DNA of 30,313 nt from JAWXBG01 sp034439875 (GTDB lineage Bacteria; Bacteroidota; Bacteroidia; Flavobacteriales_D; Sanyastnellaceae), in NCBI GenBank assembly GCA_034439875.1, contig JAWXBG010000004.1, positions 1 to 30,313 on the forward strand, given 5' to 3'. This document shows positions 8,304 to 17,469 of this stretch, one piece after another (within the stretch, counting starts at the first letter, position 1; the number at the start of each line of letters is the position of its first letter). Both the position numbers and the translations under genes were made by a program. The notes below the pieces were generated by a model. It made no database searches. It was not told the DNA's origin and saw nothing but the letters and a program-made list of their open reading frames with translations.

Positions 8304-8960
8304 TTAATCGCGCCAAAGGTACGGGAAAAGGATAAGGGCTAGCACTAGTGAGGCCAATAAGAGACTGCATAAAATGACAAATTGCAGACTATTCTCTACA
8401 AAACTGACTCCACCCAGGGCCAGGCTCGTAGCTTTCACCAAAGTGATGAGTTGAGGAATCACAATGGGAAAACCAATAACAGATATCAGTCCAGTATTAT
8501 TCCCTGTTCTAAAAGCCATTCCTGCCATAAAACTCAATGCTGTTCCGAGGCCTGCACTCCCGAGAATTACAGCTAGAAACAATTGAGGGTAGCTCACTTT
8601 ATCCAAAACGCCTTTGCCCAAAAAAAGCACGAATAAAAGCAAGCAAAAAACATTGAGAAGAGCCACCAGCGCAGCGTTGTATATACTCTTAGCTAAAATA
8701 ATTTTGCGCGGACTCGTAAGAGTATGAAGGTAAATATGAACTCCTTTTCCTTCGTTGCTAAAGGTTTTCTGCATGGCACTAAAAGCTGTAAACAACCCTG
8801 TAATCCAAAGCAATGCGCCCCAGACTTTGATTTGTTCAACTACCTGAATAGACAAATAGCAAACAAAAACCGTACTTAGAATATAGATTACAATACCCGC
8901 CAAGGCATGTTTTTGGCGCAACTCCAGCATCAACTCTTTTTTCAGAAGTGCCTGAAGCAT
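8304..8960 (-). CDS. ccmB: Heme exporter permease CcmB
   Basis: This 218-residue membrane protein with about six helices has the CcmB character: an N-terminal LLKKELMLELRQKHALAGIV, then a hydrophobic body with FSNEGKGVHIYLHTLTSPRKIILAK (residues about 67-91) in a cytoplasmic loop. CcmB pairs with the ATPase CcmA in an ABC complex that acts with CcmC and CcmD to release heme-loaded CcmE. No ccmA is adjacent; it must be elsewhere or absent. This is the first ccm gene of the operon, 27 bases downstream of the helicase gene, so read-through from the helicase promoter is possible. The start is the ATG at 8960. Confidence 0.9.
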   Translation of the reverse strand: MLQALLKKELMLELRQKHALAGIVIYILSTVFVCYLSIQVVEQIKVWGALLWITGLFTAFSAMQKTFSNEGKGVHIYLHTLTSPRKIILAKSIYNAALVALLNVFCLLLFVLFLGKGVLDKVSYPQLFLAVILGSAGLGTALSFMAGMAFRTGNNTGLISVIGFPIVIPQLITLVKATSLALGGVSFVENSLQFVILCSLLLASLVLALILFPYLWRD

Positions 8961-8987
8961 TTTAAATATTGATTTTGGTATTGTTCA

Positions 8988-10505
8988 TCAAGCATAGAGC
9001 GTGCGAATCTCTTGCTGAAGTTTACGGGTGTAATCGTCGCGAAGCCAAGCCAAATAATTTTCTGTGCTCTTCGAAATACAATAGCTGTAATGTTTAACTC
9101 GGCTTTTAATATCCGGTTCCAACAATCGAAGCAACTCGAGGGCATCGTACACATCCTCCGCATTTTCGCGAATAATGGCAGCATGTTGCTTGATGCTTTT
9201 GGTAAGAACATCTTTAGTTCTTTCACTATTTCGTATGGCGGCATTGTATTCTTCCTGCATGTCGAACTCCACAAGCATCGACTTTCCAAATCGTTCACGC
9301 ACATCGGGGGTCATCACGTATGTCATTTCCCTCTCCATCACTTCATCGCTTATAATGCTTTCGATGTATGAGTTGGGATGGGCGAAAATGTCTTGCCAAT
9401 CAATATGTTGTTCCCACAATCCAAACCTGCGGCAGTTGTTGCCCAAGTCTATTACTTTAAAATCTTTCTTTCCATGAATTACCCTAGAACCCCTTCCAAT
9501 CATTTGATGATAAAGCGTGAGACTTTTGGTTGCCCTATTCAATATAATTGTACTCACTGTTGGTTCGTCAAAACCGGTAGTGAGAATTGAAACAGATGTG
9601 AGAATGGCGTCTGGTTTTGTTCTGAACCACTCGAGTATTTCTTTGCGATCTTGTTCGCTATGTGTGTTATCGAGGTGACGTATTTCATATCCGGCATTGA
9701 AAAAAAGCTGGTATACCTGCTTGCTCGTATTAATACCGTTGTTGAAGATCAGAGTTTTTGTACCCTTCGCCATTTGCTCGTAGGAATACAAAAGCTTTTC
9801 CTGCATGAAAAAATTGCCGTAAAGCTTTTCACTGCTACTTACAGTATAGTCGCCATTAATTCCAATTTTTAGCGAATGCAAACTGACATCGTAGCTGTAA
9901 GTTGTTGCTCTCGATAGAAATCCTTTACCTATAAGTGTCGAGATACTATCTCCAACGATGAGCTCTTGATAATTTTCATTCAAAGGCAAATTCACATTGC
10001 TGCTCAAAGGAGTCGCGGTTACTCCAAGAATTATCTGCTCGTCGAACCAACGGAAGAGTTTTCTGAACGAATTGTAGTGGGCTTCATCCACAATCACAAG
10101 ACCAACCCCCTCGATCTCAAATTTATCGTCGCGCAATCTGTTGTTTAGCGTTTCTACCATGGCAACAAAACACTTGAAATCGTCTTGATCTGGGAGTTCT
10201 TTTACCTTACTAACAATTATTTTGGTAGGCACACCGGCCTCGTCGAGCATGCGGCTCGTTTGATCTAAAAGTTCGATCCGATGGGTAAGTATAAGTACCT
10301 TCTTGCCATAATCGGCAATGTAGCGTTTGGCTATCTCAGAGAAAATGACCGTTTTTCCTCCTCCCGTAGGAAGCTGAAAACAGAGATTGTATTTGTCGGG
10401 AAATCTCCGTATCCGGGAAAAGATCTTTTCAATAGCCTCTACTTGGTAGTCGTATAACTTCTTACCTTCCTTCCTTTCCAGTAATTCTAATGGCTCCAGC
10501 GTCAT
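8988..10505 (-). CDS. SF2 DEAD/DEAH-type helicase
   Basis: This 505-residue protein carries the core motifs of superfamily 2 helicases of the SSL2/type III restriction-subunit kind. Motif I is PTGGGKT (46-52), motif II DEAH (140-143), motif III TATP (163-166), motif V TTGFDEP (309-315) and motif VI QMIGRGSR (334-341). Both RecA-like domains are complete, followed by a charged helical C-terminal region (about 375-505). No nuclease or methylase domain or partner gene is present, so a restriction role is not supported; a general nucleic-acid remodelling role is more likely. The start is the ATG at 10505, with a TATTTTTG promoter box about 32 bases upstream. Confidence 0.85.
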   Translation of the reverse strand: MTLEPLELLERKEGKKLYDYQVEAIEKIFSRIRRFPDKYNLCFQLPTGGGKTVIFSEIAKRYIADYGKKVLILTHRIELLDQTSRMLDEAGVPTKIIVSKVKELPDQDDFKCFVAMVETLNNRLRDDKFEIEGVGLVIVDEAHYNSFRKLFRWFDEQIILGVTATPLSSNVNLPLNENYQELIVGDSISTLIGKGFLSRATTYSYDVSLHSLKIGINGDYTVSSSEKLYGNFFMQEKLLYSYEQMAKGTKTLIFNNGINTSKQVYQLFFNAGYEIRHLDNTHSEQDRKEILEWFRTKPDAILTSVSILTTGFDEPTVSTIILNRATKSLTLYHQMIGRGSRVIHGKKDFKVIDLGNNCRRFGLWEQHIDWQDIFAHPNSYIESIISDEVMEREMTYVMTPDVRERFGKSMLVEFDMQEEYNAAIRNSERTKDVLTKSIKQHAAIIRENAEDVYDALELLRLLEPDIKSRVKHYSYCISKSTENYLAWLRDDYTRKLQQEIRTLYA

Positions 10506-10536
10506 ATTCAGTACTCCTTGCCTTAAAAAAGATTTG

Positions 10537-10544
10537 CAAAAATA
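10537..10544 (-). promoter_or_regulatory. -7 promoter box for the helicase (and perhaps ccm) transcript
   Basis: The minus strand reads TATTTTTG, matching Bacteroidota TAnnTTTG. A TTG lies 17 bases upstream (10562-10564), a slightly short spacing. Using the rnpB geometry, transcription would start near 10532, giving a leader of about 27 bases. The rest of the gap 10545-10743 shows nothing I can assign. Confidence 0.45.
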
Positions 10545-10743
10545 CGTCCGATTAAAAGAATCAACGTGATAATGGGGAATAATTGCTTGGTAGTTATTAA
10601 CGAGTTGTGGAATGCTAAGGGGAACTGTAGCGCAAACTAGCTCATCTTAAAGTCATTATGTAATCCTAATGACTCAAATCATTGATTTATAATTGAATAT
10701 ATCGTAATTTTGATCTTTTCAACTTCTACCAAACCATTAATCA

Positions 10744-11454
10744 CTAGCCTTTCAAGAAAAATTCGCGGGTAATTGCCTTGAATTGATCAGAGTATTGTCC
10801 CGGTGACTTTTCAATAAGAATAGACTCCATTTCGACCTCTTCTGTCTCTTTTTTCTTGTATTCCACCATCACGCGCTGCGAATCTTTGTGAGGAAGGGTG
10901 TAAACATGACAAATCCTAACCGGGAAAAACCCGTGCAACCGCGCCTCCGTTTCCCATTTTTCGAGCTGCAACTTTGGAAATATGACGGCCACAGTACCGT
11001 GCTCTTTTAACAGAACTGCACATTTCTCTAAAAATGCTGCTGAAGGCAAAGAATCGTCGTGCCTTGCTGCGCTTCTACTCGGGTCGCTCGCTCTAATTGA
11101 ATTGGAGAAGTATGGCGGATTCGAAATAATAAGGTCGTAGGTTCTGGCAGTATTGAAATCCAGAAAATCGCAAGTATGCAAGAATATTCTGTCGCTATAA
11201 GGACTTATTGAGAAATTAAGGGCCGCATCTTCTGCACTGGCATTGTCGATTTCCACGGCTTCTACAATTGCCTTGGTATTTCTTTGAGCGCTCATGAGAG
11301 CTAAAATGCCTGTACCTGTGCCCACGTCCAATATATCCAGTACCCCTGCCACTCGCGCCCAAACAGAAAGCAGAATGGCGTCGGTGCCTACTTTCATGGC
11401 ACTGCGATCCTGATAAATATCGAATTGCTTAAATCGAAAGGGCTTATTTGGCAT
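10744..11454 (-). CDS. trmN6: tRNA1(Val) (adenine37-N6)-methyltransferase, TrmN6 family
   Basis: This 236-residue SAM-dependent methyltransferase is predicted to methylate N6 of A37 in tRNA-Val. The SAM-binding motif DVGTGTG lies at about residues 43-49, and the NPPY signature of N6-adenine methylases at 112-115 (ISNPPYFSNS). The N-terminal FRFKQFDIYQDRSAMKVGTDAILL matches the TrmN6/YfiC family style. The frame extends upstream to a TTG at 11487 inside the preceding gene, but the ATG at 11454 gives the usual family start and an 8-base gap to that gene. It is probably the last gene of an operon with the thiolase and PaaY-like genes. Confidence 0.85.
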   Translation of the reverse strand: MPNKPFRFKQFDIYQDRSAMKVGTDAILLSVWARVAGVLDILDVGTGTGILALMSAQRNTKAIVEAVEIDNASAEDAALNFSISPYSDRIFLHTCDFLDFNTARTYDLIISNPPYFSNSIRASDPSRSAARHDDSLPSAAFLEKCAVLLKEHGTVAVIFPKLQLEKWETEARLHGFFPVRICHVYTLPHKDSQRVMVEYKKKETEEVEMESILIEKSPGQYSDQFKAITREFFLKG

Positions 11455-11462
11455 ACGTATTT

Positions 11463-12065
11463 CTACATCTTCCTCGTTTCTTTCCAAGTTTTATAATCGG
11501 TGTATTTCGATCTATGCTCTTCTGTTTGCACTCTCAAGGGTTCACAGGGTTTAAGACTCCTAAAGCAATCTTGTGGCAACTGCTGATAAATCTCCGTTCC
11601 CTGCTTTTTCCAATTGAGCATATCCTCCGTTACAGCCTTAATCCATTTCCCGGGGTTGCCTGCAAAGACACTTCTTTTTTCGATAATTGTGTCTGCAGAA
11701 ACAAATGTTAATGCACCGATAATACTTTCTTCTCCTACTACTACCCGATCCATGATCACTGCATTCATTCCCACAAGACAGTCGCGACCAATGTGTGCTC
11801 CGTGAATGATGGCTCCATGACCGATATGAGCATTTTCTTGAAGCACCACTGTTATACCGGGAAACATATGAACAGTGCAATTTTCTTGCACATTACACCC
11901 ATCGTTTATTTCAATTTTCCCCCAATCGCCGCGCAAAGTCGCTCCGGGACCGATATACACGTTTTTTCCTATCACCACATTTCCTACAACGGTGGCATTG
12001 GGATGAATAAATGAAGACTCGTGGATCACAGGTTTCATTCCATCAAACTCAAAGATATTGGCCAT
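11463..12065 (-). CDS. paaY: PaaY-like hexapeptide-repeat protein (gamma carbonic anhydrase fold)
   Basis: The 200-residue protein folds as a left-handed beta-helix built of hexapeptide repeats (VVGNVVIGKNVYIGPGATLRG). Zinc ligands expected for the family are visible at His66 (TVHMFPG), His83 and His88 (HIGHGAIIHG). The C-terminal part LNWKKQGTEIYQQL closely resembles PaaY rather than generic YrdA-type proteins. PaaY is a thioesterase-like helper protein of phenylacetate degradation that removes dead-end CoA intermediates. The adjacent thiolase, 2 bases upstream and of the PcaF/PaaJ type, supports the assignment. No other paa genes are in the window. The start is the ATG at 12065. Confidence 0.8.
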   Translation of the reverse strand: MANIFEFDGMKPVIHESSFIHPNATVVGNVVIGKNVYIGPGATLRGDWGKIEINDGCNVQENCTVHMFPGITVVLQENAHIGHGAIIHGAHIGRDCLVGMNAVIMDRVVVGEESIIGALTFVSADTIIEKRSVFAGNPGKWIKAVTEDMLNWKKQGTEIYQQLPQDCFRSLKPCEPLRVQTEEHRSKYTDYKTWKETRKM

Positions 12066-12067
12066 AT

Positions 12068-13273
12068 TTATTTCGATGAGGTGTTTTCAATCACTACGGC
12101 ATATCCTTGACCTACTCCAATACACATTGTACAAAGAGCATATCGCTTGCCTTCTGCTTTCAACTGGCGGGCTGCGGAATAAATTATACGTGTACCCGAC
12201 ATTCCAAGGGGATGACCCAAGGCTATGGCTCCACCTCGCGGGTTGATTCGGCTATCTTTATCATCTATACCAAGCTCTCTTGTGCAAGCCAATACCTGAG
12301 CTGCAAAGGCCTCATTCATTTCTATCAGATCCATTTGGTCCAATTTCAACCCTACTCTACTAAGCGCTAATTTGCTAGCTTCAACCGGACCTATACCCAT
12401 TATTCTTGGCTCTACGCCCATCACACCTGATGAAAGGATTCGGGCAATAGGTTTTAGACTATGTTTCTTCAAACCTTCTTCACTCGCTAATAATACTGCG
12501 GCGGCTCCATCATTTAGTCCTGATGCATTTCCCGCCGTAACAGTTCCTTCCTTTCTGAAAGAAGCTTTCAAGGAGCTTAATCCTGAAAACGTAGAATCGC
12601 CTTTCACAAATTCATCTTTGTCAAACACAATGGCCTCACCTTTGCGCTGGGGCATTATCACAGGAACAATTTCTTCGCCGAACCATGATGTTGAGGCCGC
12701 TGCCTTTTGCTGAGACCACAGAGCAAATTGATCTTGATCTTCCCTATTAATATTATATTTCTCGGCGAGATTTTCTGCTGTTTCCCCCATCGCATCTGTG
12801 CCATACATTTCTTTCATTTTGGGATTTACAAAACGCCATCCAAAACTAGAATCAAACATTTCTGCATCGCGACCAAAGGGTTTCGATACTTTAGAAATGA
12901 CCCATGGTCCTCTTGTCATGTGCTCCACACCTCCCGCAATCATTACATCTCCTTCGTTGGCATGCAACGCCCTTGATGCGTTTATTATCGCCGACATACC
13001 TGAAGCACATAATCTGTTTACCGTTTCTGCTGGAACCGAAAACGGAATCCCAGCGAGAAGAGCTGACATCCTTGCCACATTGCGATTGTCTTCGCCGGCC
13101 TGATTGGCACAACCCATCACAATGTCGGCAATTGCTGATGGATCGAATGATGGATTTCTATTCAAAAGTTCCTTCAATACCAAAGCTGCTAAATCATCTG
13201 CTCTGATTGTAGAAAGGGACCCTGCGAAATTTCCAATCCCCGTTCTTATTCCATCGACTATGTATGCATTCAT
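12068..13273 (-). CDS. pcaF: 3-oxoadipyl-CoA-type thiolase (PcaF/PaaJ)
   Basis: This 401-residue thiolase splits 3-oxoacyl-CoA with CoA to give acetyl-CoA. Catalytic residues are Cys89 (NRLCASGM), His354 (GHPLG) and Cys384 (CTMCIGVGQG). CANQAGEDNRNVARM and GWRFVNPKMKEMYGTDAM are characteristic of beta-ketoadipyl-CoA thiolases (PcaF/PaaJ) rather than fatty-acid FadA. Together with the PaaY-like gene this points to the last step of phenylacetate or beta-ketoadipate breakdown to succinyl-CoA and acetyl-CoA. An upstream in-frame TTG at 13291 is rejected in favour of ATG at 13273, which begins MNAYIVDGIRT, the normal family N-terminus. A promoter-like CATCTTTG lies at 13296-13289. Which of the two pathways it serves is not decided by the sequence. 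Confidence 0.85.
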   Translation of the reverse strand: MNAYIVDGIRTGIGNFAGSLSTIRADDLAALVLKELLNRNPSFDPSAIADIVMGCANQAGEDNRNVARMSALLAGIPFSVPAETVNRLCASGMSAIINASRALHANEGDVMIAGGVEHMTRGPWVISKVSKPFGRDAEMFDSSFGWRFVNPKMKEMYGTDAMGETAENLAEKYNINREDQDQFALWSQQKAAASTSWFGEEIVPVIMPQRKGEAIVFDKDEFVKGDSTFSGLSSLKASFRKEGTVTAGNASGLNDGAAAVLLASEEGLKKHSLKPIARILSSGVMGVEPRIMGIGPVEASKLALSRVGLKLDQMDLIEMNEAFAAQVLACTRELGIDDKDSRINPRGGAIALGHPLGMSGTRIIYSAARQLKAEGKRYALCTMCIGVGQGYAVVIENTSSK

Positions 13274-13394
13274 GCTGGCAAATTTCGGCAAAGATGGGAA
13301 ATAAGCATTTACTCTTCGGATTACAGAGTATTGATCTTAGGAACCCCTGAAAGAATTTGGTTATACAAAATAAGAAAAAGAGAGATGGAAGCAG

Positions 13395-13997
13395 CTATGT
13401 AATAACCAATTTCTTTCTGATATCGAAATTCTCGTTATAGGCTCTAATCTGATAAGTTCCTGCATGCCAGTGAACAGAATTGATTGCAAACATCGAATCA
13501 ATTGTGCTCTCTAGACTGTACACAATGCGACCTGCAATATCAATGATTTCGATGTTGCACTCCTCACCTATTTGTTTATCGAGCAGTATTGTAAATTCGG
13601 TTGAAGCCGGATTTGGATAAATAGCAATACCATCGATTAAAGGCACGAAAATCAATGAAATCACTTCTGAACGTCCTACATTTCCAAGGAACAAACGATA
13701 ACTAAGAGATTGTCCTGACACTGGGTTTTCATCTAAAAGAACATAACTTTCTTCAAACTCGCTTCCCCCGCATATACCGGGCACCATATCGATCACTTCA
13801 TACAATCCACCTTCAACTTTTCTTTCAAGTTCTATTCCCTGACAGGATGATCCCCCGGCTTCTATTGTGAGACTTACTCTTATTTGGTTTCCAACCTGGG
13901 AAACTGAAAAGTGACTTAAAATATCTTGACCTTCAGTTTGAGCGAACATGGTAAAAGATCCGCATAGCAAGAAAATGGATAGAAAAAATGAATTCAT
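13395..13997 (-). CDS. Small secreted protein with T9SS sorting domain
   Basis: The 200-residue precursor has a signal peptide (hydrophobic core about residues 3-15, ending MFAQ), a beta-rich middle of about 100 residues with two cysteines (53, 76), and a C-terminal Por-type sorting domain (about 124-200: IAIYPNPASTEFTILL, ending RKKLVIT). The middle has no family I recognise. It is probably exported by T9SS and surface-attached or released. It is transcribed divergently from surE, with 74 bases between the starts. Confidence 0.75.
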   Translation of the reverse strand: MNSFFLSIFLLCGSFTMFAQTEGQDILSHFSVSQVGNQIRVSLTIEAGGSSCQGIELERKVEGGLYEVIDMVPGICGGSEFEESYVLLDENPVSGQSLSYRLFLGNVGRSEVISLIFVPLIDGIAIYPNPASTEFTILLDKQIGEECNIEIIDIAGRIVYSLESTIDSMFAINSVHWHAGTYQIRAYNENFDIRKKLVIT

Positions 13998-14059
13998 AAT
14001 TGTTGATCAAAACGTGTGCAATTTAAACTTATTGTAAGTTGATTAGTTCAGACCGATTG

Positions 14060-14067
14060 TAAGTTTG
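14060..14067 (+). promoter_or_regulatory. -7 promoter box directly before surE
   Basis: TAAGTTTG matches the Bacteroidota TAnnTTTG box, with a TTG 18 bases upstream (14039-14041). The box ends four bases before the surE ATG. With the box-to-start distance seen for rnpB, transcription would begin at the A of the start codon, so the message may be leaderless. Confidence 0.55.
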
Positions 14068-14071
14068 CGCA

Positions 14072-14845
14072 ATGACATCAAAACGTCCTCTTATTTTGGT
14101 GACCAACGACGATGGGGTTACCGCCAAAGGCATTATTTCGTTGGTGAAAGCTGTACTTCCTCTTGGAGATGTAGTAGTAGTGGCTCCCGATAAACCCCAA
14201 AGTGGAATGGGTCATGCCGTTACCATCAATGGGATCCTGCGTTTTACATCTGTAGCTTTTCCGGAAGATGTGAAGGCATATTCTTGCACAGGAACACCCG
14301 TAGATTGCGTGAAAATGGCTATTTACAGAGTGCTTCATCGCAAGCCCGACCTGTTGGTTTCAGGTATAAATCATGGTGCTAATTCTTCTATCAATGTAAT
14401 TTATTCGGGGACCATGTCGGCAGCCGTAGAAGGCGCTGTAGAAGGTATTCCTTCAGTTGGGTTTTCACTTTTGAGCAGCGATGTGGATGCCGACTTTGAG
14501 GCTTCAATTCATTTCGCAAGAAAAATTTGCACCGAGATTTTGTCTAAAGGCATTCCAGAGGGAGCATGCCTTAATGTAAATATACCCAAGGGAGATTTGA
14601 AGCATATTAAAGGAGTAAAAGTTTGTAGACAAGCGAAAGCACTTTGGGAAGATACTTTTGATCACCGCAAAGATCCTTCAGGAAATGATTATTACTGGCT
14701 CATGGGTGAGTTTAAGAATTTTGATCAAGGCGAAGACACCGATGAATGGGCACTCAAACACAATTTTGTTTCTATCGTTCCCGTTCATTATGACTTAACA
14801 GCGTATCACGTTATATCACATTTACAACAATGGAATCTGCAGTAA
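14072..14845 (+). CDS. surE: 5'-nucleotidase SurE
   Basis: SurE is a metal-dependent phosphatase acting on nucleoside 5'- and 3'-monophosphates, linked to stress survival. The 257-residue protein starts with the family's LILVTNDDG motif (Asp13 and Asp14 bind the metal), followed by DKPQSGMGHAVT (about 41-52) and SGINHGANSS (about 97-106), all expected for SurE. The length is normal. The ATG at 14072 is the first in frame. It heads a likely operon with a small membrane protein (16-base overlap) and lpxB. Confidence 0.95.
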   Translation: MTSKRPLILVTNDDGVTAKGIISLVKAVLPLGDVVVVAPDKPQSGMGHAVTINGILRFTSVAFPEDVKAYSCTGTPVDCVKMAIYRVLHRKPDLLVSGINHGANSSINVIYSGTMSAAVEGAVEGIPSVGFSLLSSDVDADFEASIHFARKICTEILSKGIPEGACLNVNIPKGDLKHIKGVKVCRQAKALWEDTFDHRKDPSGNDYYWLMGEFKNFDQGEDTDEWALKHNFVSIVPVHYDLTAYHVISHLQQWNLQ

Positions 14846-15141
14846 AATCGAAACTGGATAATGTATGGATCGGTGTGGGACTGGGTATTGTGGCCTCAAT
14901 CCTTTTCTATTTTCTCTACGCGTTTATATGGGCCATGATCAATGGTATGACTTCCTCAGAGTTCTACGATCAGATTTTCATGGGCTTTGAAGGTTATTTT
15001 ACTTCTAAAATCATCACCATTTGCGCTTTGTCCAATGTGATACTTTTCTACATTTTCCTCAAGAAAAATTATCTCCAATTGTGCAAAGGACTTCTAGCTG
15101 TTTTGGTGATTACGCTTCCTATTGTAATCTATTTTTATTAA
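14830..15141 (+). CDS. Small three-helix membrane protein between surE and lpxB
   Basis: This 103-residue protein has three hydrophobic segments (about residues 12-37, 59-76 and 84-101) and a short loop with SSEFYDQIFMGFEGYF. It has no motif I recognise. Its start lies inside surE and its stop six bases before lpxB, so translation is likely coupled. A small membrane protein in this position is, as far as I recall, common in Bacteroidota, which would suggest an envelope role; that is inference from position only. Confidence 0.75.
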   Translation: MESAVKSKLDNVWIGVGLGIVASILFYFLYAFIWAMINGMTSSEFYDQIFMGFEGYFTSKIITICALSNVILFYIFLKKNYLQLCKGLLAVLVITLPIVIYFY

Positions 15142-15147
15142 AGGTTT

Positions 15148-16278
15148 ATGCCTGAAGAAAACCCGAAAATTTTCATCATAGCCGGAGAAGCTAGTGGCGA
15201 CTTGCACGCTTCAAATCTCGTAAAAGAACTTCGCTTACAATCTCCAGGAATTCAAATTGAAGGATGGGGTGGCGAACTCATGGAGAGCTCTGGAGTAAGG
15301 ATATTGAAGCACTATAGAAGCCTAGCATTTATGGGTTTTGCAGAAGTGATAATGAACATTCGAACCATCCTTCGCAACTTCAAATTATGCAAAGGGAGCA
15401 TCGAAGCATTCAAACCGGATGCACTTGTGTTAATCGATTATCCAGGATTTAATTTGAGGATGGCTGAATGGGCCAAGCAAAGAGGTATCAAAGTGTTCTA
15501 TTACATATCTCCGCAGATTTGGGCCTGGAAAGAAGGACGTGTTCACACCATTGGAAAATCTGTGGACAAGATGTATTGTGTACTTCCATTTGAAAAAGAC
15601 TTCTATGCCCGATTCGGTTATGAGGTTGACTTCGTTGGTCATCCACTACTCGATGTGGTTTCTGATGAAGAGCGATTTGATGACGATTCGTTTCGAAAGA
15701 AACACAAACTTTCGGATGAGCCGATCATTGCTCTTTTGCCCGGAAGTAGAAAGCAGGAAATCTTGACCATGCTACCAGTGATGCTTGCTGCTGCTCGTAA
15801 ATTCGACAACTATCAGATAGTGATTGCCGCAGCTCCATCACAGGACATTTCTTTCTACAATTCTATTGTGAAGGAATCGAATGTTCACATAGTGGCTGGA
15901 GAAACTTATCCGATTATGCATGCCGCAGCCGCGGGTTTTGTTACATCTGGCACTGCTACTCTTGAGTCCGCTTTGTTTGGACTGAAGCAAGTGGTCTGCT
16001 ACAAGGCCAATTCTATTTCGTACTACATCGCTCGAAAACTGATCAAAGTGAAGTATATCTCACTTGTGAATCTCATTGCAGATAGAGTTGTAGTAACAGA
16101 ATTGATTCAAGGCGACATGAATCCGGAGCGACTGCATACAGAGCTAGAAAAGTTGTTGAATGATAAAAGTGCACGCACAAAAATGGACTCAGATTATCAG
16201 GAAGTGTGGAAAATGCTTGGTGGTCCAGGTGCTTCAGCGAAAACTGCAACTTCGATGTTGAAAAATATGTATACATGA
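15148..16278 (+). CDS. lpxB: Lipid-A-disaccharide synthase LpxB
   Basis: LpxB is a GT19 glycosyltransferase that joins UDP-diacylglucosamine and lipid X into the lipid A disaccharide at the inner membrane. The 376 residues carry IIAGEASGDLHASNL (about 10-24), YYISPQIWAWKEGR (about 118-131), the nucleotide-site LLPGSRKQEI (about 199-208) and TSGTATLESALF (about 267-278), all in normal order. The ATG at 15148 gives the standard start. Its presence indicates a lipid A-containing outer membrane. It probably shares a transcript with surE and the small membrane protein. Confidence 0.95.
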   Translation: MPEENPKIFIIAGEASGDLHASNLVKELRLQSPGIQIEGWGGELMESSGVRILKHYRSLAFMGFAEVIMNIRTILRNFKLCKGSIEAFKPDALVLIDYPGFNLRMAEWAKQRGIKVFYYISPQIWAWKEGRVHTIGKSVDKMYCVLPFEKDFYARFGYEVDFVGHPLLDVVSDEERFDDDSFRKKHKLSDEPIIALLPGSRKQEILTMLPVMLAAARKFDNYQIVIAAAPSQDISFYNSIVKESNVHIVAGETYPIMHAAAAGFVTSGTATLESALFGLKQVVCYKANSISYYIARKLIKVKYISLVNLIADRVVVTELIQGDMNPERLHTELEKLLNDKSARTKMDSDYQEVWKMLGGPGASAKTATSMLKNMYT

Positions 16279-16314
16279 GGTTACGGCATTGTATGTCGTT
16301 GATAATTTCGTAGT

Positions 16315-17469
16315 ATGAGATTCGGTTTCATCTTTCTATTGTTTGCTTCTTTGGCTGCAACCACCTTCGCGGGTGGCGACTTGCGTATTGGGCTTTTTCA
16401 AGGCAAAGCTCTGGAGGGAGTAACGATCGTTTCTGTAAAAGGAGATGTATGGTTTGTAATAGATGAAAGCGAAGATATCCATTTAAAACCTGGCGAATCG
16501 GCCGATGTATTTGCCACTTCCGCGGGAATAAATATCACAATAAAAGGAAAAGTAGCGATGACCTGTGCGTCCCTTTCGCTCAAGCCTTCCAAAGGTAGCA
16601 CATACCGGATCCGACCTCCCGAGAAGAAAACCAACATGCGCATTTATGAAGATGAACTTCAATTTTATAAGAGGCTAAATGGTGTGCAGTTGGTTTTAGA
16701 GATCGACCTAGAGAATTATGTTGGAGGAGTTGTAGAGGCCGAATCAGGTAAAGGAAAACTAATAGAATATTACAAGGTACAGTCGGTCATAAGCAGAACC
16801 TATGCACTCAATAACCTCAGAAGACATGAGGCCGAGGGTTTTCATCTTTGTGATGCCACGCACTGTCAAGTTTACCATGGTAAAAATCAATTCGAACCCT
16901 TAATTGCCAAGGCAATAAAGGCAACAGAAGATGTGGTGGTGGTGGATTCTGAAATTCAAATGATTACTGCTACTTTTCATAGCAACTGTGGGGGGCATAC
17001 TGTAAATTCAGAAGAAGTATGGAGCAAAGCACTATCTTACCTGGTGGGAAGACCCGACACATTTTGCGTGAAAATGCCTAATAGTCAATGGGAAAAAAGT
17101 ATTCCCTCCTCCGATTGGAATGGTTATTTGAAAAGAAAAAAGCAATTAGCGCCGGATAGTGTATGGGTATGTATTTCTCCAAATTCTCGTCAGTATTTTC
17201 CGGTAGACAGCACCTCTCTTGTCCCAACAAAATTGATACGCGAGGACTTCAAACTCAAGTCGTCTTATTTTACTGTAAATAACAGTGGACCGGATGTAAG
17301 GCTCATGGGGCGCGGATTTGGACACGGTGTAGGTCTCTGTCAAGAAGGGGCTATGGTGATGGCCGGATATGGATATACCTACAAGGATATCATTCATTTC
17401 TACTATAAAGATGTCCATCTTATTCCGCGGACCTTTATACGGTTTTTCGCTGATGATGGCGGTTCCTGA
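16315..17469 (+). CDS. Exported SpoIID/LytB-domain protein
   Basis: The 384-residue protein starts with a signal peptide (residues 1-20, ending TFAGG). An N-terminal beta region (about 25-125) leads into a SpoIID domain with VVEAESGKGKLIEYYKVQSV, SRTYALNN, CDATHCQVYHG, HSNCGGHT and the closing GRGFGHGVGLCQEGA. SpoIID-family proteins bind or cleave denuded peptidoglycan; in Gram-negative bacteria they are usually annotated as amidase enhancers. The likely place is the periplasm. It follows lpxB by 36 bases but has its own promoter-like TAATTTCG (16303-16310) ending four bases before the ATG, as for surE. Confidence 0.85.
   Translation: MRFGFIFLLFASLAATTFAGGDLRIGLFQGKALEGVTIVSVKGDVWFVIDESEDIHLKPGESADVFATSAGINITIKGKVAMTCASLSLKPSKGSTYRIRPPEKKTNMRIYEDELQFYKRLNGVQLVLEIDLENYVGGVVEAESGKGKLIEYYKVQSVISRTYALNNLRRHEAEGFHLCDATHCQVYHGKNQFEPLIAKAIKATEDVVVVDSEIQMITATFHSNCGGHTVNSEEVWSKALSYLVGRPDTFCVKMPNSQWEKSIPSSDWNGYLKRKKQLAPDSVWVCISPNSRQYFPVDSTSLVPTKLIREDFKLKSSYFTVNNSGPDVRLMGRGFGHGVGLCQEGAMVMAGYGYTYKDIIHFYYKDVHLIPRTFIRFFADDGGS

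Noticed and set aside
8988..10505. Helicase as part of a type III restriction or phage-defence system
   Set aside because: No nuclease domain, methylase or other defence gene is adjacent; the neighbours are ccm genes and a tRNA methyltransferase.
13274..13291. Upstream TTG start for the thiolase
   Set aside because: The ATG at 13273 gives the normal thiolase N-terminus; the six extra residues have no support.
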